Part shown: piece after piece, positions 9,106 through 20,694 of the stretch
Layout: each line of letters opens with the position of its first letter
Position numbering within the stretch: the first letter of the stretch is position 1
NCBI GenBank assembly: GCA_023678885.1
Contig: CM043002.1
Span: forward strand, 3,242,022-3,306,021
DNA from: Pogostemon cablin
Lineage: Eukaryota; Streptophyta; Magnoliopsida; Lamiales; Lamiaceae
Length of the DNA stretch: 64,000 bases
Reading direction: 5' to 3'
Notes under the pieces: generated by a model
Database searches by the model: none
The model's input: the letters and a program-made list of their open reading frames with translations, nothing else
Told to the model about the DNA's origin: nothing
Program-made: the position numbers and the translations under genes

Positions 9106-9604
9106 TTATAGATCCACCTACTTTTTTATTTTAAGACCAAGCTAGCCCCCATTATTAATATATATATGGAGTTGGTATATATTAATTTTACTTCAACTAA
9201 TTTTATGTTGGATTTAAATTATACGAAGTCAATGCTTATACTCTTGAAACAAGAGTTTAGATTTCTCTTTTTTATGTTTTAATCATTCAAAAGATGCGTA
9301 TATCCTGTTATCCACATGGTTGGGTGATATATTTTTTTTTTCACGTCATTGTATATGTTCACGATTACATCTAAACAAATAAGCATAGATCAGAGCAAAT
9401 TTAGAGTTTTCAATTATTTATTCAACAATCTACGTCTCCAAGAATTTAAATATAATGGATTTTAGGGACACTTGCATATAAACTATTATGCATCAATAAA
9501 CTAATATGGATTTGAGGGGCACTTGCATCTAAACTATTATGGATCAATAAATTATTATGAAACTGTATCACGGATCTCAGTTATGAAACGGATTATTCAT
9601 CGAT
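9106..9604. other. AT-rich spacer, no gene seen
   Basis: No ORF or RNA gene. Around 9470-9560 two related segments (ATGGATTT(T/G)AGGG(G/A)CACTTGCAT, then AAACTATTATG(C/G)ATCAATAAA) form an imperfect tandem repeat of about 60 bp. Confidence 0.4.
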
Positions 9605-9627
9605 CCACTAAACTTAAATGTGAGAAG

Positions 9628-9837
9628 TGTTAGGTTTATTGGCCGAGCGGAGCTGGGTCAACTCAATCCAATAGCATGATATTGTCTGTTTTGGGCCGCC
9701 AACTGGCCCGCACAGTTTTGCTCTCTAGGCTCACAACCAAAAGGTCTCATGCTAGGGAGAGTCTTGTCCGCACTTATAAATTCATTGCCATTTTCATTTC
9801 TAACCGATGTGGGACTTTGGTTGACACCCAACCAACA
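9628..9837. repeat. 210-bp solo LTR (TRIM-like) with perfect target duplication
   Basis: Begins TGTTAGGTTTATTGG and ends CCCAACCAACA, flanked by AGAAG on both sides (9623-9627 and 9838-9842). It contains the ACCGATGTGGGAC motif common in small plant LTRs, and no coding capacity. The surrounding 23 nt (CCACTAAACTTAAATGTGAG plus AAG) occur on both sides (9605-9627, 9847-9869), so the insertion sits at the junction of a short tandem repeat or the boundary is more complex than a simple solo LTR. Confidence 0.7.
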
Positions 9838-10332
9838 AGAAGCGGTCCACTAAACTTATATGTGAGAAGCATGAATATACATAGGCTTACACGCAAGTTT
9901 AAAATATAAACGGTCTCATCTCATTTTACTTTATTTGAAAAAGTCCCATAACAGTTATAATAATAAATTTTATCTTAAACCTTTCAATTTTACTCTAATT
10001 TTGTCCCAAAATAATATTTTTTATTACCAATTTCTTCTCATAACTTTGTAAAAGCACCAATTCAGTTTCATTCCATAAAATTAGAAAAATTGAAAAAATT
10101 TAAGTAATTAGAACAGTTTTGATGAGAATTTAAAAGTTATGGGACTATTTTCGGAGAAATTAAAATTTTTGAGATAATTTGTGTAAGAAAATTTTGATTT
10201 TAAACTCTCTCACACGCCATTAAAACAGCAAATCGTTCCACGCCTAACGCCATCAGCATTCTTCCTTCCTTTCTTCCCCTTTTTTTAATTAAATTTTAGA
10301 ATAAAATATTTTATTAATTATTAAAGGTAATA

Positions 10333-10602
10333 TACTTCTCCCTCCGTCCTATAGAAGTTGGTATAATTTTTTTGGGCACGGAGATTAAGGAGTATAATAA
10401 TTTTATATAAAGTGAAGTAAAGTGAAGTGAGAGAAATAATATTTAATGTGTAGTGAGTAATTGTATTAGAGGTGATATGTGAGGTCCATGAGAATAAATT
10501 AATTGTTTTTGTGTGGGTCCCATGTATTAAAGGAAATGTGTCAACTTTAGTGGGACAAACCAAAAAGGTAAGTGTGTCAACTTTTATGGGATGGAGGGAG
10601 TA
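10333..10602. mobile_element. Stowaway-like MITE (duplicate)
   Basis: Same element as 6424-6693. Terminal CTCCCTCCGTCCTATAGAAG and CTTTTATGGGATGGAGGGAG, TA borders. Differs by a handful of substitutions. Confidence 0.87.
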
Positions 10603-11189
10603 CTATTTTATATTTTATAAATAAAATGTTATAATTTTTTCTTATTAGTATGTTATAAAATAACAATCCTCTTATGAATTGTTATTAAAATAGTTCAATG
10701 AAAATATTATTATTTTAATTGATCAAGTTTTACTTTTACTTAAAATTATTATCATTTTTTTTTCTTTCTACAAATTGTATGAATATTTAGATTGAATATT
10801 ACTTTTTCTTTAAAATATATCACTTTTTATTTATCTAACAAATTGTTTATGAAACAGTTTAATTGGACAGTCATCACATTTCCTTGATCATGTATTAATT
10901 TTTATTTAAGACGTTATATTTTTTTATGAACCCTACGAATTGGTTAAAATAGTTAATTGTATGATTATCGCTTTTCTATTATTAAGGATCACTATTTATT
11001 AAAAAATTAATCACTTTTTTACGTATTATTATTTATTAAAAATATTATATGATACCAAACATAAAAGCTTATAGTATCAGAAACTCCAACAGTATCAAAT
11101 TTGAGTATTAGAAGTAATTGATACTATTTCATCATAAGCTAGTATCAATTTTTTTTGGATATCATAATATATAGTGTTGTTCTTTCTAT

Positions 11190-11422
11190 TGTGAAATATT
11201 TAGAACTACCATTACTCCTTATAACATTAAAATAGGAAGAGAGATCATTTATTATTGTACCCTTTATCTTCCTACATAAAGAATAGAGATGTTAGGGTTG
11301 TATAGACATTCAGATTTACGCCGTTAATAAGAATCTCTATTTCTCTCTTATTTTCTGTGTTCTTCTATTTCTTTTATATTCGTCTTACAAAATCTGTTTA
11401 CAACACAAATCTATTTACAACA
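11190..11422 (+). repeat. 5' LTR of decayed copia element
   Basis: 233 bp, TGTGAAATATT...TTTACAACA; the last 20 bp are duplicated (TCTGTTTACAACA then TCTATTTACAACA). It is followed by CGTTATCT, similar to the leader start of some plant copia elements. Confidence 0.85.
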
Positions 11423-11821
11423 CGTTATCTAACCAACAGGACTATCAATTGAAGGAAAAGGAGGACCCTAGAAAGAATCGTGTCTTTTCTGCAAGGCATC
11501 ATTAAAATTTTATAATAATTTGTTCAATCATGATGAACAGACATGATTAATATGATTTATATGGGCCATTGAAATCAATATTTGTATTGATATCGTGTGG
11601 CCTCTTCGAATATATGAACTTTTTAATTTTCAATATCTCCGTATTTTTAAATCTCATTAAAATTATCTTATTATTTATTTTCGAGCATTAAAATTTAATT
11701 AAGAAATACACGGACATGTTTAAATTTTAATTACACACATTTGCTTAATTGAAACCGTTTTATGGGAAATTTTTTTTTGCTTATGCATATATCCAACTGG
11801 CAAATTAATGTCAGACTTTTC

Positions 11822-11824
<3 letters not shown>

Positions 11825-11909
<85 letters not shown>
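11825..11909. repeat. (TA)n microsatellite
   Basis: An uninterrupted AT dinucleotide run of about 85 bp inside the copia leader. Confidence 0.97.
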
Positions 11910-11912
<3 letters not shown>

Positions 11913-12689
11913 AATCTTAATTATTATAATTAGAAGGCATCGCATGAATGTAAATATATGATTCCATCATGTAATATTTTGCTTTCGTTTTACATGATGA
12001 TGTATCGATAGCATTAAAAAAAATCGTAACCTATATATTAATATTGGATATTATTTACAGTGATGATATTTGTAAAATAGATGTGAAAATTTTTTTATTT
12101 GATAATTAAGAAACTAATTTTTGTACAAAAATGTACATAATTATTCATTACGGTTCTTATATGCTATTTATGAGCATTATTAGAGAATTTTTTTTTTGAA
12201 TTTAATTGTGATTGACCGCATAAACACGTTATTAATTAATGATTTCGAGTGAATTATAAATTGATTCTTTTATGCTTCTTAAAGCTTCATGATTGTTACA
12301 ATTTGATTAATTAATGACATTTGATTACACGTAGCAATTTTAGAAGTTTATTAAATGATTTGATTACATAAATTGATTGATTATTATTATGTATTAAAAT
12401 TGATATTTGACAATATAATCAATTTAGAAATTTGATTGACTATAATTAATTTGTTTGCTTGGGCAGAAGTATATGGCAGCTTTAATTGATAATAATTAAG
12501 AATTTTTTTTATTTGGCCATAAAATTATTTATTTTAATACAAGATTCACTTCTTGATTTTATTTGATTTTAACAAATATGGTAAGAAATATTCTCCAAGC
12601 AACATAGAATATTTATTTGTCTCCTTATGTACATATAAAATTTGACATATAACATGCAATTATTAAATGTAGTTTATTGAAGAAAAAAT

Positions 12690-12990
12690 CCGACACCAAT
12701 AAAAGGAATTTGTCAAGCTAGACCTTGATGGTAACAACTATTTTAACATGGTTACTAGATATTGAAATTCACCTCATATCTTGCGATTTAAATGTAACTA
12801 TTTCAAAAGATGAATATACTCTGCCCAGAAGGCTAAAGCATTAATATTTCTTTATCATCATCTGAACAAAGATATTAAAAATGAGTGTTTAACATAAAAT
12901 ATTCTCTTATTTTATGTCAATCCCTAAAGTATTGCTTTGATCAGCAAATTGTGATGATAGTTATATTTTTTTTATAATTTCACTTGTCTC
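12690..12990 (+). pseudogene. gag: copia gag remnant
   Basis: In shifting frames reads EFVKLDLDGNNYFNMVT and, further on, QKAKALIFLYHHLNKDIKNE, matching the start of gag in the copia lineage with the L-D-G-x-N-Y and AKA-IFL-HHL motifs. Several stops and a frameshift separate the parts. Leader sequence of about 1.3 kb, including the (TA)n tract, separates it from the 5' LTR. Confidence 0.65.
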
Positions 12991-15059
12991 AATTTTGAGA
13001 ATACGAAATATATGAGAATATAATATTTCACTTCTTTTCAGTTTGTGTGACATCTATGCGTTAATTGGATGATACTTTGATAATTATGAATGTGATCATG
13101 CATTGCTTATTTAAATTTGAAATATATTCTTATGGATTTCATGATAAAATATTATAATACTATATTTATTGAACTAATCATGGTTGTAATTCATTATGAA
13201 AGCTAAATTTGCATCCAAAATTGAAATCCAAATTTTTTTTTCATTATTATGACTAGATATGCTGTACATACATACATATTAATATATTGACCTTTTTTTT
13301 TATATATTGAAATATTATTCAAAAAAAAATATATATCACTGTATAATTCATTAATTTTATTACTATAGTCTTCAATACCTCACTATTCATAGACTTGGAG
13401 AAAACTCCTTTAAAATAATCTAAATTTGGATTTATATTAAATATGATTTATGAATGAGAATTTAACGAAAAATGATCGGCAATCCCTAAAGGATCATTTC
13501 GATATGCATATTATTATAATCTTCTTTCAAGCTCAATATGACAAGCTGAATCTAAGATTTTGAGATTTTAAATCTGTAACATAATACCATTCCACTTTAC
13601 ACTATATTGTCTCACAACTGATCTGTAAGCTGAACATTACATAATCTGAATTAATTAGAAAAACTCTTTCAACATTCCATGCTAGCAACCTCGTACTCTA
13701 GTAGCAGTATAGAGATAAAAATTATATTAAGCATTCAGAGCTTATCCCTGTATTATTGGTAGAAGAAAAATATAACCAATTATTGATTAAAAAAAACCAC
13801 AATGAAAAACAAATAGATTCAGAACTTGTGGCTGAAGCACATGATATATTCTCAAGTATTATATTAATTATATATGGCATGGAAGGGCAAGGGAAGAGTA
13901 AGAAATAATTATAGTAAAAGAATGAATTCACATTGACCTTCTCGTATGTCGAGGAGGAAATCAAAGATTTAACCACACTCCAGTAGAAACAAATTTGTTA
14001 CACATATCAATGTGTGATCTTGTAAACAATGCACAACAAATAACTTGTTTGTGGAATATCAAAATATGCAAAAAATATTTGTCGAATAAAAATGGAGTAA
14101 AAAAAATATTTATTTGCCTGAAGCGAATAATAATATTGACATAGTCAATGAAGACAATTTGAGACCTAAGCTCGAAAATTATTGTGACCAAGTATGCTAT
14201 ATAATTTAGCTATATTTCTTTGCATAAAAATATTTGTTTAATATTATTTATTTTCTAATGCATTATATTGTTGTTGTTGCTCTTATTTTGTTAATATATA
14301 TGTTGTTAGATTATATTTATAAATGATTTTGTTTAAATTTTACGTGTTTTGTAAGTTGATATGTAGAATTGATATGTATATTGTTGTGATATTGATATTT
14401 GAAACCCAACATTTTTAAAATATGACATGATTAATTGGGTTATTTTGGGCAAACAGATGAGCCAAATAATTTTAATTTTTTTAATCATCATGAAATATGA
14501 AATGAAACTTATTAAGTTTGTGTGGAAATTTTATGGTATGATTTTTACATACTAAAGTTGGAATTATTTCTCCTAATATGTTCATGAGATTCAAGGAGAA
14601 AATTTGATCAAAGTAGAATGATAACCAAAATATTTTATTGATGTATCCAATGAATAAATACAATTCTACTCATAGTGCACTAATATAAATGAAATTACAT
14701 GAAGAGCTCAAATATTGAATATTTGAGTTAGTCAATTGGAATGGATATAAATATTAAAAAGTGGAACATCCAATGTCTTATGTTCACACGCAGTGAATAT
14801 TTTATTCCAACAATTAATATTTGGGGAACTTGGAATAACTAAACACAAATCTGGATCATGCATATTATAATTATAACCCCTTTATAAATAGTGCTGCTCA
14901 ATTATGGTCAGAAGCCTTAAACATTTCCCATCTGTAAATTTTGAATTGTGCAATTAATATTTTATATAGCACCACTATAGTGTACTTCAATGGGCATTCT
15001 AATAATAATTATCTATCAGTTTTATAAAGCCCAAAATAGGGATCAATATATATTTGAGT
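12991..15059 (+). other. Internal copia sequence, too decayed to assign
   Basis: AT-rich sequence between recognisable gag and pol remnants. By position it should hold the rest of gag, protease and integrase. I could not recover domain motifs, and insertions of other repeats are possible. Confidence 0.45.
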
Positions 15060-16130
15060 ACGCTAAATGCACATTTAATGAAGACCATTTCACGACATTA
15101 GGGGGAGATTTAAGCCCAATATTTATGTGAATACCGAGAAATTCTATTATTTTGCACTAGATTTACTGAACCAGAAGTTCAAAAGATTATCAATTTGCCA
15201 TAGCAACTAAACCGTCAAACTATTATGAAGAAGTGACAAAGTCCCTTATATTTATAATAATAAAAGCACCACCGGAAGTGGAGTTCCCCTAGGACATCAT
15301 ACTTTAAATAATTATTTATCAACGCTAGAAGCATGAAAGGATTTATGATTTGAAAATTAAATATCCTCGAAAATTAATTTTAAGAATAAATAGTCACTTC
15401 CACAATTATATGAAGAGTTTGTTTTATAGATTTGTCCAAAAGACAAATACCCAGTAAATTCGCACGTGCATCAAAATAACTTAAATACTGGGTATGCGAA
15501 ACGGCTAGATCTAAACGTATTGAGAAATGACGAGGATTTAATTATATAAATATAAAAAAATAAAAATCATTATAAATGTTGGGAGAAGAATATGAATTGA
15601 AATAGAAAGTTATCGACAACCCATTATTTCTTTGATTGCTTTTACTGTCTTATATAATAATAATTTGGATCCAAAACTTATATTCGATATTAAAGTGCCA
15701 GAAGCACAAAAAATTTGGTAAGACAGTATAAAGCAATGAGGTTGAGCTTAACTCACTAAATATTTATTTGAATGTTCTCTGATGTGATATAAATATTTGT
15801 CCCATAAGGACATATGAATAATAAAGTGATGATTAGTTAAAGCTCAAAGGGTTCTTACAGAGACCCGGTATATAAACGATACATACTCTCTCATTATACA
15901 TTATGTTTTGCTACTTACTTTATATGACCGTTTCAATATATTTAGATATGTAGTAAATACATGACATTATATGATTTACATAAAATCCATGAAGGATTAA
16001 ATCTTCTCAATTTGGATGAGAATAAAATATCACAACATATAGCTACAATATTGGTCATTGCAAGACCTTGAAATAATTAATATGGATATGCTACATTTTA
16101 AGTTGTTATTTCTTCCTGAAGAAGAATGAT
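15060..16130 (+). pseudogene. pol: copia integrase-end / reverse transcriptase remnant
   Basis: Fragments in different frames: TFNEDHFTTLGGD near 15070, an EVQKIINLP-type segment near 15170, LDPKLIFD near 15670, AQRVLTETRYINDTYS-like near 15840 (copia RT AQGFSQRPGIDYEETYSP region), and a segment near 15950 resembling the VVTAYLYGSLDNDIYMKIPEG stretch of RT. Stops and frameshifts throughout. Confidence 0.6.
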
Positions 16131-16529
16131 AATTGTATGTATATAAATGATTTAAGACTGAAACATATAAGAAATTTATATAAGTTAACTCATGTCAAGA
16201 TATCGGGTTTTTCGAAACGAAAAACTTGGATAAACAAAAAGCTGTCTCAACCTGCAGTTGAGAATATTTTTAAATTTGAAATGCCAGTTAATTAATTTGA
16301 TGATTATTTTAGATCAATTTCGATAAATCTTTCTAAGATGTATGCCAATTGTCCTTTTTATCCCTTGAAGTGGAAAACTAATGTCTATATACTTGAAGTA
16401 TATAATGAGGATATTTTGGGCTAGAAGTCCCTCCATTTAGTGCTTTTAAAGAACATGTTTTCTCATAATTGTATCAGTCCTGATTTGCACTTATGATGAA
16501 CTTGCTAGCAAGATTGTATGACTCTCAGA

Positions 16530-16880
16530 CAAAGAGAAGTTACATGAAATTAAACATATCCTCAAGTATCTCGTAGATACAAAATACTATTGGTTTATTT
16601 ATAAGAAATCAACGTGACATTGGCATATTAATTTGAATGTTAATTAAATGATCCCCATAATGTTAATTTTCAAACTGGTGTAATAAGATTGTCGGTATAA
16701 TAAATTTATAGCCCATGGGGCATGATGAAAGACGAATTTCCCTAGTCCATTATAATGCAATAAATTATTTGTTGCATGGATGAGCAATTAATATATTATG
16801 CGAGACATGAAAATTTTATTTTATATGCTCTAGAAGAGTAGTGAGTATTACAGATAACATTTATTCATGTAAAAATATAA
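16530..16880 (+). pseudogene. pol: copia RNase H remnant
   Basis: Reads LHEIKHILKYLVDT, a copia connection-domain motif, then a DPHNVNFQTG-like segment equivalent to the SQTGYVF region of RNase H, then a decayed NH(S)EI-like stretch. Catalytic residues are not intact and stops interrupt the frame. Confidence 0.6.
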
Positions 16881-17104
16881 ATTATTTATCATTGTTTTGT
16901 TTACTCCCAAATTATATTTTAGTATGTGCTTGTAGTATTGTATTATGTATACCCAGAAGATTGTTGTCTTCAGGGGGAGTAATAATTTCAAGTAAATTCT
17001 GAAATTTTGATCTTGGAGATCAGCATTTATATTTCGGATTACCGCTGTTTTTAGGGGGAGCGGTAATTTCTAAACAATCCAGAAGATTAGGTCCTGATGA
17101 CCAA

Positions 17105-17515
17105 TAGTTGTACTCTCTTTTTTCCTTTACAAGTTTTTCCCGCTGGATTTTCTTAATCTAAGGTTTTTGATGAGACAACTAAAGCAACACATGAAAATTG
17201 TAAGAACTGTACTCTTTTTTCCTTAACTAAGTTTTTTCCATATAGGTTTTCTTAGTTTAAGGTTTTTAATGAGACAGCAAGCTAAATGTCTTGGGGAAGA
17301 AACAATATCTAAATAATCCTAAAGGTTGGTTCCTGAAGACCAGGATGTACTCTTTTTCTTTGACTAAGTTTTTCCACAAGATTTTTCTTAGTTGAAAGTT
17401 TTTTAATGAGGTAGCTATTATAAAGTATTAAAATGATAAGACATGTACTCTTTTCCTCGACTGGTTTTTCCCACAGGGTTTTCTAGCAAGGTTTTTAACG
17501 AGGCATGCATATGAC
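17105..17515 (+). repeat. Four imperfect tandem repeats upstream of copia 3' LTR
   Basis: Four units start near 17110, 17208, 17346 and 17445. Each runs TGTACTCTTTTTCC(T) .. AAGTTTTTCCCA .. TTTTCTTAG .. AAGGTTTTTAATGAG(A/G)CA, about 65-75 bp, with variable spacers. This motif is a known feature of the non-coding 3' region of several plant copia lineages. The function is unknown; it is tandemly amplified here. Confidence 0.75.
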
Positions 17516-17547
17516 GTCATCACGTCGTAATGTCCAAGGGGGAGTGT

Positions 17548-17763
17548 TGTGAAATATTTAGAATGTTCATTACTCCTTATAACATTAGAATAGGAAGAGA
17601 GATCATTTATTATTGTACTCTTTATCTTCTCTATATAAAGAGTAGAGATATTAGGGTTGTACAGACATTCAAATTTACGCCGTTAATAAGAATCTCTATT
17701 CCTCTCTTATTTTCTGTGTTCTTCTATTCTTTTATATTCTTCTTACAAAATCTGTTTACAACA
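17548..17763 (+). repeat. 3' LTR of decayed copia element
   Basis: 216 bp, preceded by the purine tract AAGGGGGAG and followed by the target-site copy CTTTCTAT. Diverged from the 5' LTR at several sites, consistent with an old insertion. Confidence 0.85.
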
Positions 17764-18835
17764 CTTTCTATATATTTAAGTTCATACTCGTTTCTCAACA
17801 CAATGATCTGAAAACTAGTGGATAATATTATATATTTCGTAAATAGAGTGAACAAAGGCCCTAAAGGCCCAAATACAATATTTAGACCATGGCTAGAAGG
17901 GTCAAGGCCCACCCAACCAAGCCTTGAGACCAATATAAACTAAATCCTCTCTAATGGTTGAGGTCCAAATTGACTGAAGCCCAAATGACCTGAATATGTA
18001 TAGATGAAAATCTCATGACATCATTACTTATTTTCAGTTGTTAAAGTATGATGGATCATTTTACTAATTATTTATTTAAGAACGACTTGAGTGAATCATA
18101 TTTAACAACCTTGAAATTATATTTCAATAAATCATAGTATACATTACTTGCCTTAAAATCATACCTTTTTTTTTAACATGAGTATGAATGATCAATCCTA
18201 AAGTATGACGTGCTATGCTTGAGGACTATTTTAGGAGTCGATATTAGGTGCACACGGGTACAAGGTTGCACCCATACGTGTATAATTTTTTATTCTATTT
18301 TTATACATGTTATTCTATTTTGTATACGTGTTTCTTAATAATTGTATACTTTTTTCACATTAAGTTTTTTATTAAAAAAACTAGCATCCATATATATATA
18401 ACTTTTTATTCGATAGTGTATACATGTTTTTTAATAATTGTATATTTTTTTATTCTCAAATTTTCATTAAAAAAACTAACAATTAAATTGTATAAATTTT
18501 TTTTTATAATTGTATATATTTTTGTTTATATTTGTATACGTTTTTTAAAGTGGATGCACAGTATAATTAACCCTACTTTAATATTCGGCATCTAAAAGTT
18601 CTCTTACTTCAATGACCTTTGAAGATCCCAAACATCTTCGTGGACAATCAATGCCATATCTCAATTACTTTAGCAATCATTAAATATGCTTTTACCATTA
18701 TTTTATCAAAGAAAAATTACTAATGAATTTTGTTGTTGAGAAGAAGGTAAACTAATTTAACAATAAAATTAATGGTTTTACTAAAAGAATATTTTGTTGG
18801 TAAAAAAAATTTTTTTAATCACTTTAATTTTTCTC
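17764..18835 (+). repeat. Dispersed repeat, copy 1 (3' flank of copia insertion)
   Basis: Aligns with 35751-36717 over its whole length with scattered substitutions and indels. Contains a run with many TTGTATA(C/T) and GTATACGTGTTT motifs near 18270-18550. No ORF with recognisable content. Confidence 0.8.
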
Positions 18836-18979
18836 AATATGAGTTGAAAAATAATGAACTTCATTGTCATTTTAAGAAAAAAACCAGATAATTATTTAAA
18901 AAAAAATCATTCTTACTGCTATCTTCTAAAATATTAATGGATAACAAGAAATCAAATTTCGCAAGAATGAACTGTTAAA

Positions 18980-19243
18980 AAACATAGTTTAAAATATAAA
19001 CTCAATTGTATATTTTTATTTTTTTTGAAAAGAACTCTAGTTAGGACATTTATTTTCATCACAAACCTTTCAATTTTGCTTTGATTTCATCCCAAAAAAA
19101 TATTCTTTTTATCAATTTCGTCTCATAACTTTGTAAAAGCACCAATTCAGTCTCATTCCATTGACTTAAAAATGAACATTTCGGAAAGTTATGGGAAGAT
19201 TTCGGAAAATTTTAATTTCCTGGGACTATTTAAAAAAAAGTTA
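18980..19243. repeat. Foldback-type repeat
   Basis: Carries the CATAACTTTGTAAAAGCACCAATTCAGT-type core (in part) and a GGAAAGTTATGGGA inverted counterpart, as at 6034-6290 and 9905-10205. AT-rich, non-coding. Confidence 0.55.
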
Positions 19244-20690
19244 GTTATATGGTTGGAAAGTCAAGGAAAAGAGGATCGCGTGAGCGCAAAAATCACCTTA
19301 ATCGGAGACCGGATGAAGAAGTTATGAGCAAAATCGTGAGGTCACGCAGTCAGCCGACGGGTGGCACGACCTGTGCCATGTTTGGCACGACCGGTGCCGT
19401 GTGTCCAGCCAGTGCCCGTGCGCCCAGCTGCCAAGAAATGCAGCACACCATGCCCGACACAACTCGTGCCACTGCCCAGCAAGCCCAAATCGTGTTTTTT
19501 CGGCCTGTTTGTGGTTTTTGACGTGAAAAAGCCTTATTTTAAGGTGGAGTCCGAATTTTAGCAGCCCTCAACTATAAAAGGAGCCCTTGGGGTGTTCTAA
19601 AACCTAACTCTCCGTAACTCTCCACAACCCTACATACTTTTCCATATCCTTTCATCACACCATCTCATCCACCCATCCCGGGGAGTTCATCAGTGTTGCT
19701 TACTTGAGAAGGAGAACAAGAAGGTTTAGAATCACGGAAGAGAGAACGGAGAATCACGCCACATCTAGGTTTTTCTTATTCTTTCTTTTATGCTTTTGAA
19801 TTATAGACCTATGAGATTGTTTTCATATCTAACCATGTGTATTGCCTGTAACACAATGAGTTAGTACTTCTTGGATAGTGCTAGGTTTTGAAGGTTGAAT
19901 TGGTTTGAGTTGATGATCTAGAATAGGTTGGATTCCTGCAGTATACGTATTCCCTTATTAATACTTTGAATTTAGACTTATATTTTTGTCTTATATGATC
20001 TGTCCTCATGCATGTATATGTCATTGTCTTATGCATATTTATGCTTGTTGCTTGTGTTATATAAGAATTATATTTGTCAACCTGTTATGGGTAAGGGAAT
20101 CTAACTATATAACCTTTATTCATTAGAATAATTAATATTGGACACGTAATATATCTATTAAATACCATTTTATAGGATTTAGTTTCTTATATTATTAGGC
20201 GGGAATTAAGGATTAATTCTTAAGTACCTATAAAGGGAAGTCTAGTGCTCTAACCTATTAGGAAATTTGCATGAAGTACCTAGAAAGGGAGTATGAATTG
20301 TTCTTCTGTATCTGAGGGTTTAAACCAGGTTTATGTGTTAAGTTTACTTTAAAAGATGGATTTAACATAATTAAGTGATTGATTTCTTAAGAACTGCAGG
20401 GATTCTAATCGATTGCTTAGTGATTTGATTTGACCGATTTAACTGGATTTCCTAGTGCTATCTATCTTCTCTCTTGAACACTTCCACATTTAGTTTTATC
20501 TGCTATTTTATATTTTTAGTAATTATTTTCTGCATCTCTAGTTTAATTAATTCTCTTAAAATACCCAAATTTGTCTTAAATTAGAATAATCATAATTAGA
20601 TAAATAATTAGTCTATAATTATCCTTTGGGTTCAATAATAGACTTGGTCATACCGTGAGCTACAATTGATCCCCTACACTTGGGGACACG
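19243..20690 (+). repeat. Large LTR-like arm, plus orientation
   Basis: GC-rich 5' part with repeated GGCACGAC/GTGCC motifs, a promoter-like ACTATAAAAGG at 19571-19581, then CCTAACTCTCC, and a terminal part ending TGGGTTCAATAATAGACTT..GTGAGCTACAA. This organisation resembles the large LTRs of Tat/Athila-type gypsy elements. It is truncated at its 5' end by the foldback repeat. The open frame 19249-19521 is a by-product of the GC-rich segment. Confidence 0.6.
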
Positions 20691-20694
20691 GAAA

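Larger units (their letters stand above)
9940..11527 (+). repeat. Direct duplication, copy B (1.59 kb)
   Basis: Counterpart of 6034-7597, same order of contents. Here the copia LTR continues into the rest of the element. Differences are sparse point changes and indels, for example an extra TTTTAC near 10735 and an extra LTR-end repeat at 11400-11422. Confidence 0.9.
11190..17763 (+). mobile_element. Decayed full-length Ty1/copia element (6.6 kb)
   Basis: Both LTRs are present (11190-11422 and 17548-17763) and the flanks share CTTTCTAT (11182-11189 and 17764-17771). Translation in shifting frames recovers copia landmarks in order: a gag start at about 12700, an integrase-to-RT linker at about 15060-15720, RT at about 15840-16110, RNase H at about 16540-16760, then a 3' region with tandem repeats and a purine tract (AAGGGGGAG) just before the 3' LTR. 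Dense stops and frameshifts make it defunct. Its unoccupied target survives at 35741-35770. Confidence 0.85.

Noticed and set aside
18248..18595. 115-codon ORF of mostly F, I, Y and L
   Set aside because: Low-complexity AT-rich repeat with TTGTATAC motifs; the paralogous copy at 36130-36440 does not keep the frame.
19249..19561. Overlapping ORFs of 90 and 66 codons rich in Ala/Pro/Thr
   Set aside because: They fall on the GGCACGAC-repeat part of an LTR-like arm, upstream of its TATA box, and recur in inverted orientation at 21520-21830; composition artefact.
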